A stretch of 64,000 nucleotides of DNA from Perca fluviatilis (lineage: Eukaryota; Chordata; Actinopteri; Perciformes; Percidae). The notes below the pieces were generated by a model. The model was given only the letters and a program-made list of their open reading frames with translations. It did not search any database and was not told the origin of the DNA. The stretch's first letter is position 1; the number at the start of each line of letters is the position of its first letter. Below are positions 13,605 through 24,869 of this stretch, one piece after another. The position numbers and the translations under genes were made by a program. Where the stretch lies: NCBI RefSeq assembly GCF_010015445.1, contig NC_053121.1, positions 32,501,934 to 32,565,933 on the forward strand, in the 5' to 3' direction.

Positions 13605-14085
13605 TTTCTAATGGTTAGTTCACCCAAATGACAAAAACATACATAGTAATTTCTCAACTAGCCCTAGCCACGCAGAAAGTTTTGGTATTTTGTGCCGATA
13701 CTCTTTTGAAACTTCTGCCTCCACCCAAGTACATTGGAGTTTAATAGAATTTCATTTGTGCTCCTCCTAGCATTAAAAAAGACATTTAAAAAAAAACTCA
13801 ACAGCATATTGTCTTTCCAGAATCAATGTTTTGATTACTCTTTGGTCATAATCCACGGATATTTCCCTCAACAGCTTTCATATGGACAATTTCTTTGGTT
13901 GGAAGTTCCAGTGAATTTTTTAGATGGTATTTTCTCCTGCTTTGAGCACATTACAAATCCATTCTTCCCATTTATATTGGGGACACCACAGAAATTGCAG
14001 AAAACGAAACTATCTACATAGATACTACTAGAGGTTAGTGGGAAAATGTGTATTTCTGTAATATGGATGAAGTGAGCCTTTAAAT
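13605..14085. mobile_element. MITE-like dispersed element (TAATGGTTAGTTCACCC end)
   Basis: Its left end (about 13609, taatggttagttcacccaaa) and right end (tggatgaagtgagcctttaa) are related inverted sequences. The interior (actcaacagcatattgtctt and tccagaatcaatgttttgat) resembles a repeat I remember from percomorph genomes. No clear target-site duplication was found. The ORF at 13734-14021 is part of it. Confidence 0.5.
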
Positions 14086-16496
14086 TTAAACTCTATGAGT
14101 GATAAAGGAGACTAGATTACATAACATAAACTCAGACATCTAAATCCCACCTGTCAGTTCTGCATATATCATATAAGCTCTGGGAATTTTGTGACAAGAT
14201 TAATTTATCACTGCTGAGTATGAGCTCCAGTCTCAACCTCTTGGACAAATACCTTCCATCACTTTAGGTCTCATAATCGACAGCGCTCAGGAACCACTTG
14301 ACGCGTGAATCATTCATACCTCCCCATAAATAATAAAACCCTGGCAGCCAGTTAGCAGCACCTGCAACTTGAAACAGTAGTTCGTGAAACACAATCTTTT
14401 ACCTTGTAAACTAATGTGTTTCACCTGCCTCGGCCGGGGCTTCTGGGTCCACCGCAGCCAGGTAGAGGGAACAAAACCTCTCTTCCTGCTTCTCTCATCC
14501 TCCCCCCCCCCCTCTTGACCTTGCTTCCTCTTCCTCCAATGAATTTTTCACCAAAGCTCTTTGATATATTCCTGTCCCGTGGGAGCCTGGGTAATGCAAA
14601 CTGGAAGCGTGAGGCATAATTATTTCTCAAAACTGCACTTCTACCCTAATTAGTTCACTCCTCAGAAGTGGGCCTTGCATTATTTACACATCAAGGGGAC
14701 ACACAGGGCGGGAGATAAATATTCATTGTTTGTTGACTCTGCCCCGGTCCCTCGGCTCAGGCGCAAGTTGAGTCGAGAAGCCGCTGTCATTGTGGCTTGT
14801 TAAATACGACTTTTGCATAGCTGGTGCCCAGTACGTAACCTGTCCTGTTCTTCTGTAATTATCTCCACTCATGCAGACACCAACTCAGAGTCGGTTCAAC
14901 AAGTGGACAACGTACTCATCCTGGCACAAGCAGATCGGATGAATGGGTTTTAATTGATGAGATTTGCAGACTTGCCTTGCTGCAGTCAGTGTCATAGCAG
15001 TAAACAGCAAGGAGCATGTTTTATTCAGCCAGACTCTGACACCATTTTAGCTATGTCTCCCTCAAGCTTTTTGTTCTGGGTCATCTTTAATGAACTGAGC
15101 TTTTTCCAAAAGGAGTCTGTGGCAGCTTTTATGAAGAGTTTCCTGCTACTGTTGGTTGCAAAGCAGATTTGTGGGACATGAAGTCTGCTTTTCCTGTCAA
15201 TAGCTGGGTATGAATAGGCTGCTGTATCTGACCCCCCACCTTTGTGGTTGTACGGCCTTGAGGCCTATTGTCTGCTCTATAAATGCCTGCTGGGAAACTC
15301 TTGTTGCCTCAAAAAGCTGCACCCATTGTGGACTTTTGACAACTGTTCTTTTCCAATTTCCTATTTCATCTCATCTGTGTGTGTGTTTCAGCGGGTTGTG
15401 AAAGAGAGGTTGGGGCATCTTGTGATGCATGGCACAATAATTACCATAATCACTGTCAACATTAATGGAGATCCTATCACTGGAGAATTTAAACACGGCT
15501 TTTCCATATTTATAGAGTCAATAAACAGAGAATGTGCAGCAAAATGTCTGTTATGATTCAAAAGCGAGCCGTGTTTACTGGCTTTGAAATTTGGGTTAGT
15601 GGATGAGGTGGAAGGGATCGCAGTTTAGGTTGTGGGATTGAGTGAAATTGTAATATCGCCACACTAGACACAGAACATCTGAAACCATAAATGTCTCACT
15701 CTCACTGTCTCCAGGGTATCCACTTACCCTCAGACATTTGCATTGCTCAGCTTGGTTAACTGCTTCTCTCCTGCTAAAGGTGGCTAGGTGTCCACATACT
15801 TTGGCCTTGTTGTATTTCAGCAAACCAGAATGGTGATGAAGGGTTCTCCAAGTGTGGTGAAAGAACCGTTGGGGATCCTTAAGTGAGCTCACGGGATCTT
15901 TTTTGTAAAATGAGGAAAAGTTAAATGTCAATTTGATTTACTTGAAATCACATAATTTATGTAAACAACTGATCTAATCATAGGTTTCACTCCTGCCACT
16001 GCTGCGTCTGTAATACATTTAGGTTATCAGAACAAGTCTCACTATATGGGACAAGGTTTATGCACATGGGGGGTCTGTGGTCTACAGTAATGTGTGTTTA
16101 TTTTGGTATCTAAGACATGAAAGTTAAAATCCCTGAGCTACAGTTAGTTTGCTCTACAGTTACACTCATTGTAAGTCTCTATGGAAAAGAGCCTCAAGTC
16201 AATTTGTAGATTGTACAGTGGGGTATGAGTTCTACCCACAATGCAGTTCTCTAGATATGTTAGTTTTTGTTAGTTAAGCATGTGGGTATTGTATCTGGAG
16301 CGGTACTCCTTTTTGTACTACAGTACTACTAATGTCAACAAACAAGTGTTCTTGTTTCTTCTTTGACTTTCTTCTATAATGAGCTAGTTTAATAAATTAA
16401 TCTGTAATTAAATAAGTTTAGACATGTGATTTAAAGGCAGCTTAACCACCATAAATCACATGAATTCAATTGAGTTGAGACAGAGATGGGAGTGAC

Positions 16497-16978
16497 TGCT
16501 ACTCCGCTAAGCTAGGCTAGTTCCCTACCTTTTAGTTTTTCTAATGTTACTTTCCCATTAAAATTACATTTAGCTACTGCCTGATTCATGTGGTTTAACA
16601 AACTCAAGTTGGAGCATCCAAATGTGGAAGCAGGTAGGAAAAAGTGGGTAAATTAGATTTAGCTAAGGCTATCTCACCAGCTCATGGATGTATAATCACC
16701 AGCTAGCCTTAACTAGCCGTAGTGGAGACAGAGGCTACAATGATTAGCGTTACAGTTAGCATTGCTGCTACTCTGCTAAGCTAGGCCAGGTAGTAGGACT
16801 CATTTATCTGGTATTACTTCTTTTTTCTCTCCATTATAATTACATGTAGTCACTGCTTTGTTTATGTGGTAAAACAAACTTAATTACTAAGGTGTTGAAG
16901 AATCAACTTTGATTATTCAATTACAGGTAAAAGTTGGTATATTTGCTATCTCACTAGCTAGCTGTAACTAGCCAGAGT
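16497..16978. repeat. Diverged tandem duplication, two units
   Basis: Units at about 16497-16725 and 16766-16978 share tgctactccgctaagctagg versus tgctactctgctaagctagg at their starts, ccattaaaattacattta versus ccattataattacatgta in the middle, and agctagccttaactagcc versus agctagctgtaactagcc at the ends. The offset is 255-269 bp, so both units carry indels. Confidence 0.75.
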
Positions 16979-17465
16979 CTAACCCTTTCTGTTTGGGTTT
17001 GACCTCTCTTCTCAATCTTTTTGCGAATTTTACATGCTGTTTTCCCAAAAATGTTCAAATGTTGTAATATTTTTATATAGCAAAACAGATGTTAAAGGTT
17101 TCTGGTCTTAATGCAATGTTGACCGGATATGTAGCTGGGTTTGGCTTTGAAGGGCAGACTTTTTCTGCTATTAAATCTAAATAGCCCACATGATATTTGG
17201 AAAAAACAATAATTCAGTCTGCTTAGTTTTTGACCTTTCAAGTCAATATACTACACTTCATCATTTCACAGCTTTTCCTCTCCAGTCTCTCTGGAGTCAG
17301 AGAATAACTTTCCCCTTCTTGTGCAGCTTCTTCATCATCTGAAATCCAAGAAGATGGACACGTTTTTTTTTTTCTTCTTCTTTTTTGCAGCAATCTTAAC
17401 AGTTGTAGCAAGCAGAATTTGGCAAAGCTTTAACAGAAACTGTGGTGTTTATTCTTCCTCTGCAG

Positions 17466-17597
17466 GTGGAGATCACGCTGCAGGACATCAATGACAACCC
17501 GCCTGTTTTCCCTAATGATATTCTTGATGTGACCATTGAGGAGAACGTTGGAGATGGCTTCAAGATAATGCAGTTAACAGCCACGGATGCAGACAAG
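17466..17597 (+). CDS. fat4: fat4 exon: cadherin repeat boundary (probable EC16/EC17)
   Basis: This 132-nt exon (44 codons, phase 0 at both ends) follows the acceptor ctctgcag and ends AAG|gtaatg. It encodes the last strand of one cadherin repeat with the calcium-linker motif DINDNPPVF, then the first half of the next repeat with its XEX motif (EEN) and a DAD calcium-binding triplet near the exon end. If the fish protein has the usual 34 repeats, counting back from the last gives the end of EC16 and the start of EC17. The EC17 remainder lies in the next exon. This is the first fat4 exon visible in the window, so at least one exon must lie upstream. An in-frame ORF runs through both splice sites, but the flanking residues do not look like cadherin. 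Confidence 0.95.
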
Positions 17598-18014
17598 GTA
17601 ATGGCTCCCCCAGTTTCTATTCTGTCTGACAATGTTTTTGAACTTTTCTGTGCCCGTTTTCCACTCCACTGCTTTCAAAATAGATATCCTGGGAGTAATT
17701 TGAATTGAAAATATGCTCTAAATTTTTGTTCCTACAGTGTAGAAACCACTATACATTCAAATGAGATTTTGAGGCCAATGCAGCTGTCAATAATGAAATG
17801 AACCTAAGTCGACATTTAGTATCTTTATGTTGGACCATTTTCATCACTAAAAATATTGGAAATATTCAGGGCAGAAAAGCCATTAAAACTATATTAAGAC
17901 CAAGGTAGTGTGCATATGAGCAATAGATAGAACAATAATAAGTTGTCCATTGTGGGTATTTCATAGAGAAGGGGAGGCATAGGAGGAGTTTTAGAGGTGA
18001 TAGTTATTAGTTGG

Positions 18015-18475
18015 ATAGTCTCACATTGCCAGACCTTCCTCCACAGCGCTGGTTCTGGCTAGTCCACACAGCATTCCGGGATGGGAGAAAAACATGCTCT
18101 GGTTTATTGGCATTTCTTTAAACCAATAACAACCGTCTTGGGCAGCGTTAAGCCCCAGACACAAGGACGGTGCCTCTGCAAAATAGCTTCAGGACGGAAC
18201 TTGTTTTGGTGGAACATGTTTACATTCAAAAGTTGTCTTAGTCGTGCAAAAGAAAACTCAGATTGGGCAGATAATCTAGCTCGATGTCTGGATTTACCCT
18301 GCCGAGATCTGAGGAGCAGTTAACCATAGTCCTCAGAAATCGACGGGAGCATAGAATGCCAACACAAAGAAAGAAGAAGCTGATTGACATCCAGCCTAAA
18401 AAGAGGGACATCCGGGAGAAAATGCAGCACCTAAACAATCCCAGAAGTGGAATATCGTCAATATAGACTATTTGG
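18015..18475 (+). mobile_element. Teleost dispersed DNA element fragment
   Basis: Text such as ggctagtccacacagcattc, ccgggatgggagaaaaacat and aaaactcagattgggcagat fits a repeat I remember as very common in percomorph fish. The small frames around 18081-18537 come from this repeat and are not genes. Ends are approximate. Confidence 0.55.
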
Positions 18476-18589
18476 TGGACAACAAATATCAAGAAGGATT
18501 GTGCTTCCTTCACCCACACACAGCAACACAAACACATAGACCACTTTGAATAATTCTGTCTTTATACATTTTCTCTTCTAGACACACAC

Positions 18590-18900
18590 ATACACAGAAT
18601 TTTCCTCTCTGTCTCATGTGTTGACGTTATCTGAGACACGTGGAGGCCACTAGGGTCACAGAGCCTGTAGGAGAACGGCCAGCGATAGATTTTTCGGCCT
18701 GTCGCTCTGATAGTCCCTCTGCGGCCCCTATAGTTCACATTACATCACCAAGATCACTCTCAATTAGTTAAAAGCTCCATCTTTAGCTGCTTTAGGCAGG
18801 ATATGGACATTAAATCCTGCAGTGAGCGAAACGTAGGCCCTGCCGGCATCTCCAAGGTCTGCGGTCCCCCACCCAAGCCAAAGGACACAGTTGAAGTGAA
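18590..18900. promoter_or_regulatory. Candidate conserved non-coding stretch
   Basis: The stretch has mixed composition without repeat character and includes actctcaattagttaaaag. I flag it only as a possible regulatory stretch; conservation was not tested. Confidence 0.15.
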
Positions 18901-20659
18901 TGGAAAAAGTCAGGCCATAGAGGGGAGAGAGATTAAAAGGAGAGAATATGGACTCAAATTTAATGCTAACTTATGAGGCCACACGTCTTTTATTGCACAG
19001 CTGTTGCCTCACCCCCTTCTCTTCGCTCTGAATGTGAGAAAAGTCGTACATAATCTCACTTCTGGCCATTCCTTTTGTCAGAATACTATATTGACTGTAA
19101 ATCTCAGACCTGGAAGCAGGTCAGTCTTTTCAGTAGGGGGATTTTAAAGACTTTATTTGATTATTTTCTTTTTTTAGCGCCAAAGTAGTCACAGCTTTGA
19201 TCTTGTAAGCATATGGTATTGAAATCAAACTGTGCAGTTGTTCACTTTTTCCTCACTTCTCAGTATTAGCCTGAGCCGTAAGGTAAAACTTTAGGCTTTA
19301 AGTAATTTGGAGATAATTAAGTATTCATTTTTACGTGTGCATATAAGTCTTCCCAAATGATCAATTAAAAGAACTTAATTCAAGAGAAGCCACATTTTGC
19401 TTCCAGGCAGGGATTCAAATGAAAAAGGAAAACATAGAGACACTGGAAGAAAGTGTAGAGAAGCCTTTATTTTGGAATTACAGATTCTAGAGATGTTTAC
19501 TCCAAACTTCATTGCTGCCATGACTAGGTTGCTTAAATAAAAGCCTGTGCTTGATTCCAGCTCTCACTTGGAGCCAGATATGAGGCCAGCCAAGTCTTTG
19601 CCCACATCCTTACGCAGGAAACTTAAGTTACGCGTACGGAACGCATTGGAGCCCTTGTTGAGAAAGCCACATGTGTGAGCCAGTGCAGAGTAGCCAAGAG
19701 TGCAAGCTTTTGGCCAGCTGACATGCTGAATTCAGACATCGTAATGACCCCATCCAATTTAACAGTGCTACATGTGGGATTCATGTGTGAGGGTATTAAA
19801 TATGCTGTTTCTACGCATCCGTTTTTCGCTACACCCATTTCCACCCCAAAAAGAAGGAAGAGGTTGCAGTAGGGTTGAAAAAAAAAATCAATATAGAACT
19901 TCGCTCTTTTTTTCTAATTGCAGGCTTGGCCTCTCTGAAAATGTTTCTCACCTCATTTGAACGAAAAATGCTGCCTTTTGTGCTTTTGGAAAGACTTTTA
20001 TAGAATTCTGACCTTATGTGGAAAATATGTTACAGGTAAAAAACATAACAATGGCTGTTTTAGGAGAGGTCTCTGAAAGTAAGCATAGCCTCAAAATTAA
20101 CAGTAATGTGTTCCAGAGGCTTACACACCCACCGCACGCATATTTCTAGACACTTTTTGCAGTTATGAATGTGTTGAAAACAGATTTACAAAGCAGCGGT
20201 GCAGCCGGTTGGTCCATCTCTACCTTTTTAAGGGCTTTATGTCTGAGCTCTCAGTGACAACATATACTGTAGCTTGTTTTTCATGAGTCTGTATTATGGT
20301 TGGCTTGCGTGCTCGTTGCTGTTGCATACAGGAAGCTCACTATCCCTGCCGGCGCTGTCTCGCTTCGCACCTCTCACTTCTCGTAGAAACAGCTTGCTCC
20401 CAAAAACCACTCATCTGCTAAATGAGTTTCCTTCTGCTCCAGTCTGGTACGCTCTGGTACACTCACGCCGCCCAACAACCAAAGCTGTAAACTAGTCAAA
20501 CTCTTGAGTTAAGGTCAAGAGAGCAACCAGTGTGTAAGTGTATGAATGTGTTTACAATCTTAATTACTTAAGCTAGTTTAGTAAAGAAATAGAGAGGGAT
20601 TAGTGCACTACACATGAGAGTGTAGATATGTTTATGTGTATAAATGCATGCCTGTGTTC

Positions 20660-20950
20660 ATAATTTGTATAGGTGTGTGAGTGTTGGACCGTGGCCTAGA
20701 TGGACCCCGTGGTCGGCCTCTCCCACCTCCCTCGATCTGCCTTTGAACCCTATTAGAAAATTAATTGGCGAACCGCGGGTGTTGGGTTCCGGACTGCAGC
20801 CCAGGTGGCTGATGGGATTGCCAGATCTGGAGCTACTGATTGATGACAGCAGGGTCCTTAAATGATTGGAGCCTCGCTCCGTCCTCCTCGTCTCCCTCAT
20901 TTTTTTTTTACTGGGCCTGGATCGCTGACCAGGTCTCTGGTAATGCAATG
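20660..20950. promoter_or_regulatory. Candidate conserved non-coding stretch
   Basis: This balanced-composition stretch includes ttagaaaattaattggcgaa, a possible homeodomain site. Two short opposing open frames overlap it, which look like chance. Confidence 0.15.
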
Positions 20951-23505
20951 AGAGACAGGGTCAAGAAGACGGAGGTTTTATCCGTCATAAAACAGGCCAC
21001 GGGAAAGAGATAAGAGCAAGTCATGAACTTGGCCTTACGATATTAACTCCATCTAAAACTTCTGGCAAACAACCACATTGTCTAGACTTTTTGGAGCATT
21101 AATATTTATGCACAAAGTCTTATGCACTTAAAGATAAAAGGCAAAGAAAATATGTAATTTGTCTTTGTGACAGACAACATATTTTCATTATGTTCTCTTC
21201 AATCACCAAAATGTGTAAAATAATGAAATATTTACTCCTTAAATAGTTTTTTTTTTTTACTTATTATCACTTTTTATCTATCAGCGTGCTAAATTATTAC
21301 TTATTGCTTATAAATTAGACTTTTGCCATTTCATACCGTGTGGTTATTTTCAAAAAGAACACTTTGGGGCAAAACAATCTAAGTTCAACTCACAGCAGTG
21401 GACAACGAAATAAATTTGGTGCGTCAAGAAGCAGAGAAATGTCTGTCATTTTCATCTGAAACCTTTTACACAGGGAGGCACTAGCATCAGAGAGGAAAAG
21501 ATGCTAAGCAGCGACAAGCAACGCGACAACAGGGAGTTGTCAAAAGTTGAACTTAATGCTAATGCCAAAAAATAGCAGCACTTGTGTTCCCAAAGTAAAA
21601 GTGCTCAAATGTTCAGGAGGGGTTGAATATGTAACTTGCGTGCTTAGCAAATGCATGCCTGCAAGCTACAGATTAAGTGAGAAGTGAGACACAGAGTGCT
21701 AATGTTACCCTTCAACATTACTGCATGCACACCGTTTATGTAAAATATAGTTTGTTATGTGAGCACCATTGTCCATCAAGGCAGTAAATGTGTCGACATG
21801 CAGATAGAGCAACCGCTTAATGCAACGCCTCTCTATATAAGCCTTTCCATTGCCCCGGCAGGATCAAAAAGAACCACACAAACATCAGACATAGCTGAAA
21901 GAGTCTCTTTTAGCTTAGCTCTTAACCGGCTGTAACCAGAGCTTCATCTCACTGAATAGCTGTAGCTTTTTGATGTTGCTTTTTCTTTTTGGCAGAAGAC
22001 ACACAGTGATACAGTTGTCTGATCTCTTATTGTCCCCGGCAAAAATATAAATGTCAGGCTCTGTCGTCAGGCTCATTCAGTTGTCCTATTACATTCAGTC
22101 CTCCTCTCCTGTTCCAAAAACTCTTGCTATAGCTATCACATGCGTCATGGCGCTTGTACTTGTCCAAGGTAACAGAGGATCTATTAGTTGCATTTATAGA
22201 GGAACACTATAGCCCCCAAAAGTTCAAAGACTGAGAGGGAGTCTCACTAGAACATTGCCATTCAGCTTCTGCTTCTTTTTCTCTGTCTATTGTGACCTGT
22301 CCTTTTCACGATAGGCCATACGAATGATACATTTTATTTTAGATTATGTGATTCATATGTGAAAAAAGTAGTTTGTGTTTTTGACAGATGTCAGAGGTTA
22401 AAGTGGCCTCGGTGTTTTGAGTTGCTGCACTGCAAAAATATATATATATTTTTTTAAACTACCAAAGAAATCAAACAATTTCAGTGGCATAATCTTAACC
22501 CCTGCCCCAAACAAGTCCAATTTTGTGAAGAATTTTGTCGAATCAAGAACTTTTTTCATTATGCTTGTGCAGCAATTCACCTTAAACTGTCTTCATTCGA
22601 GATACTGACACTTTCAATTTCTTCAAATTCTCAGTTGAAGAATCCACGTTGATTTTTATTTGGAAACTATAACAAAATAATGTTACTGCACTGAGATATG
22701 TTTTTTTAAAGAAAACAAGACTTTTAGGACTTGATAATTGATTTGGTAAGATGGAGATTTATTATATTTCTAATGACATTAATAAAGTTTCCTCTCTTTT
22801 TTCCTTTCAGTTTTTATCTCAGAGTTGATGTTTCACCAGTGATTCTTCAACATTCTCTTGTTAACGCAGGGTGCTTGTGCAGGGTGTTTTCTTTTTCGAT
22901 CAAAGACATGCATGAAGTTTGGAGTTTGTCTCATGTTTGTGCAGGTCAGCTGGGTATAATAACTCTACATCCGTTTTCTCCATCTTCTGTTGATGTCTCT
23001 GTCTTGATTTGCGATCTGTAGCATGGTCTCTTTGAAACCACAAGCCTTTCCTTTATGGATGGTCTACGTGAAGAAGGGTTTCATTCATGCTAGACAAGTA
23101 GGTAGTTTCATGTGGAGACGTGACACGCTAACGTGTGGTAAAGGGATTTCCTACCAGATAGAGTTGCTTTGATACTTGTAATCACGATGCTCCAGCAAAG
23201 TACATCTCACTTACTGGCCCCTGTTTGGCTCTGAACCCTGAGAAAGAGTTGGAACAATGCTCTAGAAAACATAGCAAATATTGACTTCAAATTTGGTTTT
23301 TGGTTTGTAGCCTGCAATGAGCTTAAATTCTTTTGAAACAATGAAGATGTAAACACAAAAGTTGATTCCACAATTCTATTTAAGTTCATGGTTTCGTTGG
23401 CTTAAACATGCCGATTTAATTATGCAAATTCAGTTGAGTTCAGGTTACTATATAGCTGCGATCAGTTACAAGCTATAATATTCCATTTTTCTTTCTTCGC
23501 CTCAG

Positions 23506-23767
23506 GGTCCCAATGCTCTTGTGACGTACACCATCATCAGTGGGGCAGACGACAGCTTTCGGATTGACCCTGAGTCTGGTGATCTGATCGCCACCAAGAA
23601 GCTGGATCGGGAGCGTCGTTCAAAATATTCCCTTCTGGTGCGCGCAGACGATGGAAAACAGTCGTCCGACATGAGGCTGAACATCACCGTCAAAGACGTC
23701 AACGACCACACGCCCAAGTTCTCCCGGGCAACGTATTCGTTTGATATCCCCGAAGACATGGCACCAG
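23506..23767 (+). CDS. fat4: fat4 exon: cadherin repeat (probable EC17, start of EC18)
   Basis: The exon is 262 nt, entering in phase 0 after ctcgcctcag and leaving in phase 1 at CCAG|gtaagg. It opens GPNALVTYTI, continuing the DADK of the previous exon as a typical DADxGxNA cadherin segment. It carries the LDRE motif (LDRERRSKY) and the linker DVNDHTPKF, where His replaces the usual Asn of DxNDNxP. It then starts the next repeat with PEDMAPG. This completes one cadherin repeat of about 105 residues. Reading past the donor gives 20 or so unrelated residues and a stop, which supports the chosen end. Confidence 0.96.
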
Positions 23768-24518
23768 GTAAGGTCTCCGTGTCACCTTATGAAGCATCCA
23801 ATTACAACCTAAAACACACTAACACGCAAAGAATGTAGACATTGTAAACTCAGACAGGCAATGTTTTGTCTTCTGCAAAAGCCCTTAAACCAAACTCTGT
23901 TAAGGTCATCAAGAGCCTCAAATTATTTGGAGCAGCTTCTTTGTGGCAATTTATAAGAGGATTTTTTATAAGAACATTTTTATATGACTGTTGTAGCTCT
24001 CCCAAATCCTCTGTATCTTCCTTAAGGGGGAAATTAAGAGTTTAATAGGTCAAAGGGACAGTAACTGATATCTGATTTATATGGAAATCTATCAGCAACC
24101 AGCAGGATTTACAACAATACTGACAACTGTCTGGCACAGCTCCTTTTTTACTCTCACCACTTTATTCATAAAAAAGATACAAAAATGAGTTTGGAAATGA
24201 AAGAAGAATGTCAATTGGGGATGTAATTAAGATATGATTATGTAAAGTACTAATAAAAACACTTTATTATTAGCTGGTATAGCATTATCTCCATCCCTAC
24301 GTCTTCAGTTTAATGCCAATGATTGGAAGAGTTTTGGTTCCAAAACAGTAACATGCCAAGTGAGTTAAAAAAGCGAAGCTGGCAGAGTGATCACTGAGTC
24401 ACTGGTATTAATAAACAGCCCTAATAACCCCCTGTAGATATATTAAAGTCATTTTTTTCTATAGGGCAGTAAAGTCTAACTTCTCGCCTCTGTGTTACAA
24501 CCCGTCTGACTCTCGCAG
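23768..24518 (+). other. fat4 intron, 751 bp
   Basis: The intron has donor gtaagg and acceptor actctcgcag. It is AT-rich with no repeat or open frame that I can recognise. Confidence 0.9.
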
Positions 24519-24869
24519 GCTCCATCGTGGCGGCGATCCTGGCCAGCGACTCTGACTCAGGGGTAAACGGAGAGGTCACCTACTCGCTGGAGGACGAGGA
24601 CGAGGACGAGACCTTCCTCCTGAACCCAGTGACGGGGGTTTTCAACGTGACGCGTCCTCTGGACTACGAGACTCAGCAGTACTACATTCTGACAGCAAAG
24701 GCCCGGGACGGCGGGGGGCAGGCCAGCATAGTCCGAGTGTATTTCAACGTCCTGGATGTGAATGACAACCCGCCCATCTTCAACACCAGCGTGTACAGCA
24801 CGTCTGTCTCGGAGAGTCTGCCGCCTGGATCCAGTATTGTCACTGTTGGGGCCAGTGATGCTGATGATG
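24519..24869 (+). CDS. fat4: fat4 exon: cadherin repeat (probable EC18) and start of EC19
   Basis: This 351-nt exon (phase 1 to phase 1) begins GSIVAAILASDSDSG and ends SDADDG at gtatgt. It holds the calcium motif DSDSG, a LDYE variant of LDRE, and the canonical linker DVNDNPPIF. It then opens the next repeat with SESLPPGSSIV and DADDG. A feature of note is an in-frame GAGGAC hexanucleotide run at 24590-24610 giving EDEDEDE in the repeat's early strands. Because the exon is symmetrical (a multiple of three), skipping it would stay in frame, but there is no evidence in the sequence that it is skipped. The next exon continues with QNAQLIYRI, giving DADDGQNAQLIYRI. Confidence 0.96.
24590..24610 (+). 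repeat. fat4: In-frame GAGGAC repeat inside fat4 coding exon
   Basis: Three and a half copies of GAGGAC encode EDEDEDE within a cadherin repeat, directly after TYSL. The run is in frame, so unit changes would alter only Glu-Asp number. Confidence 0.9.

Larger units (their letters stand above)
1..17465 (+). other. Upstream intron (3' part), no exon seen
   Basis: No open frame in these 17.4 kb shows a recognisable protein family. The longest are 100-150 codons, lack splice context and often overlap simple sequence. The stretch ends in a T-rich tract and the acceptor ctctgcag at 17465. It is most simply the intron before the first visible fat4 exon, although exon-free sequence alone cannot prove that its 5' end is intronic. 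It contains a hairpin at 1281-1358, a dispersed repeat at 4880-5050, a terminal-inverted-repeat element at 10131-10298, another at 13605-14085, a diverged tandem duplication at 16497-16978, G/C-run tracts at 307-334 and 5391-5429, and A/T-rich blocks with homeodomain-like motifs. I see nothing specific in the rest. Confidence 0.7.
17598..23505 (+). other. fat4 intron
   Basis: This intron of 5.9 kb starts gtaatg and ends ttcgcctcag. It holds a known-looking teleost dispersed repeat at about 18015-18475 and a CNE-like GC-balanced stretch at about 18590-18900. Another such stretch at 20660-20950 contains AAATTAATTGG. There is a short (TA)n run at 22438-22450 beside a gcactgcaaaaa end that may belong to a degenerate transposon. 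No coding frame in it resembles a known protein. Confidence 0.85.

Noticed and set aside
18081..18537. Short frames with basic Arg/Lys-rich tails
   Set aside because: They lie inside a dispersed repeat, and no family signature is visible.
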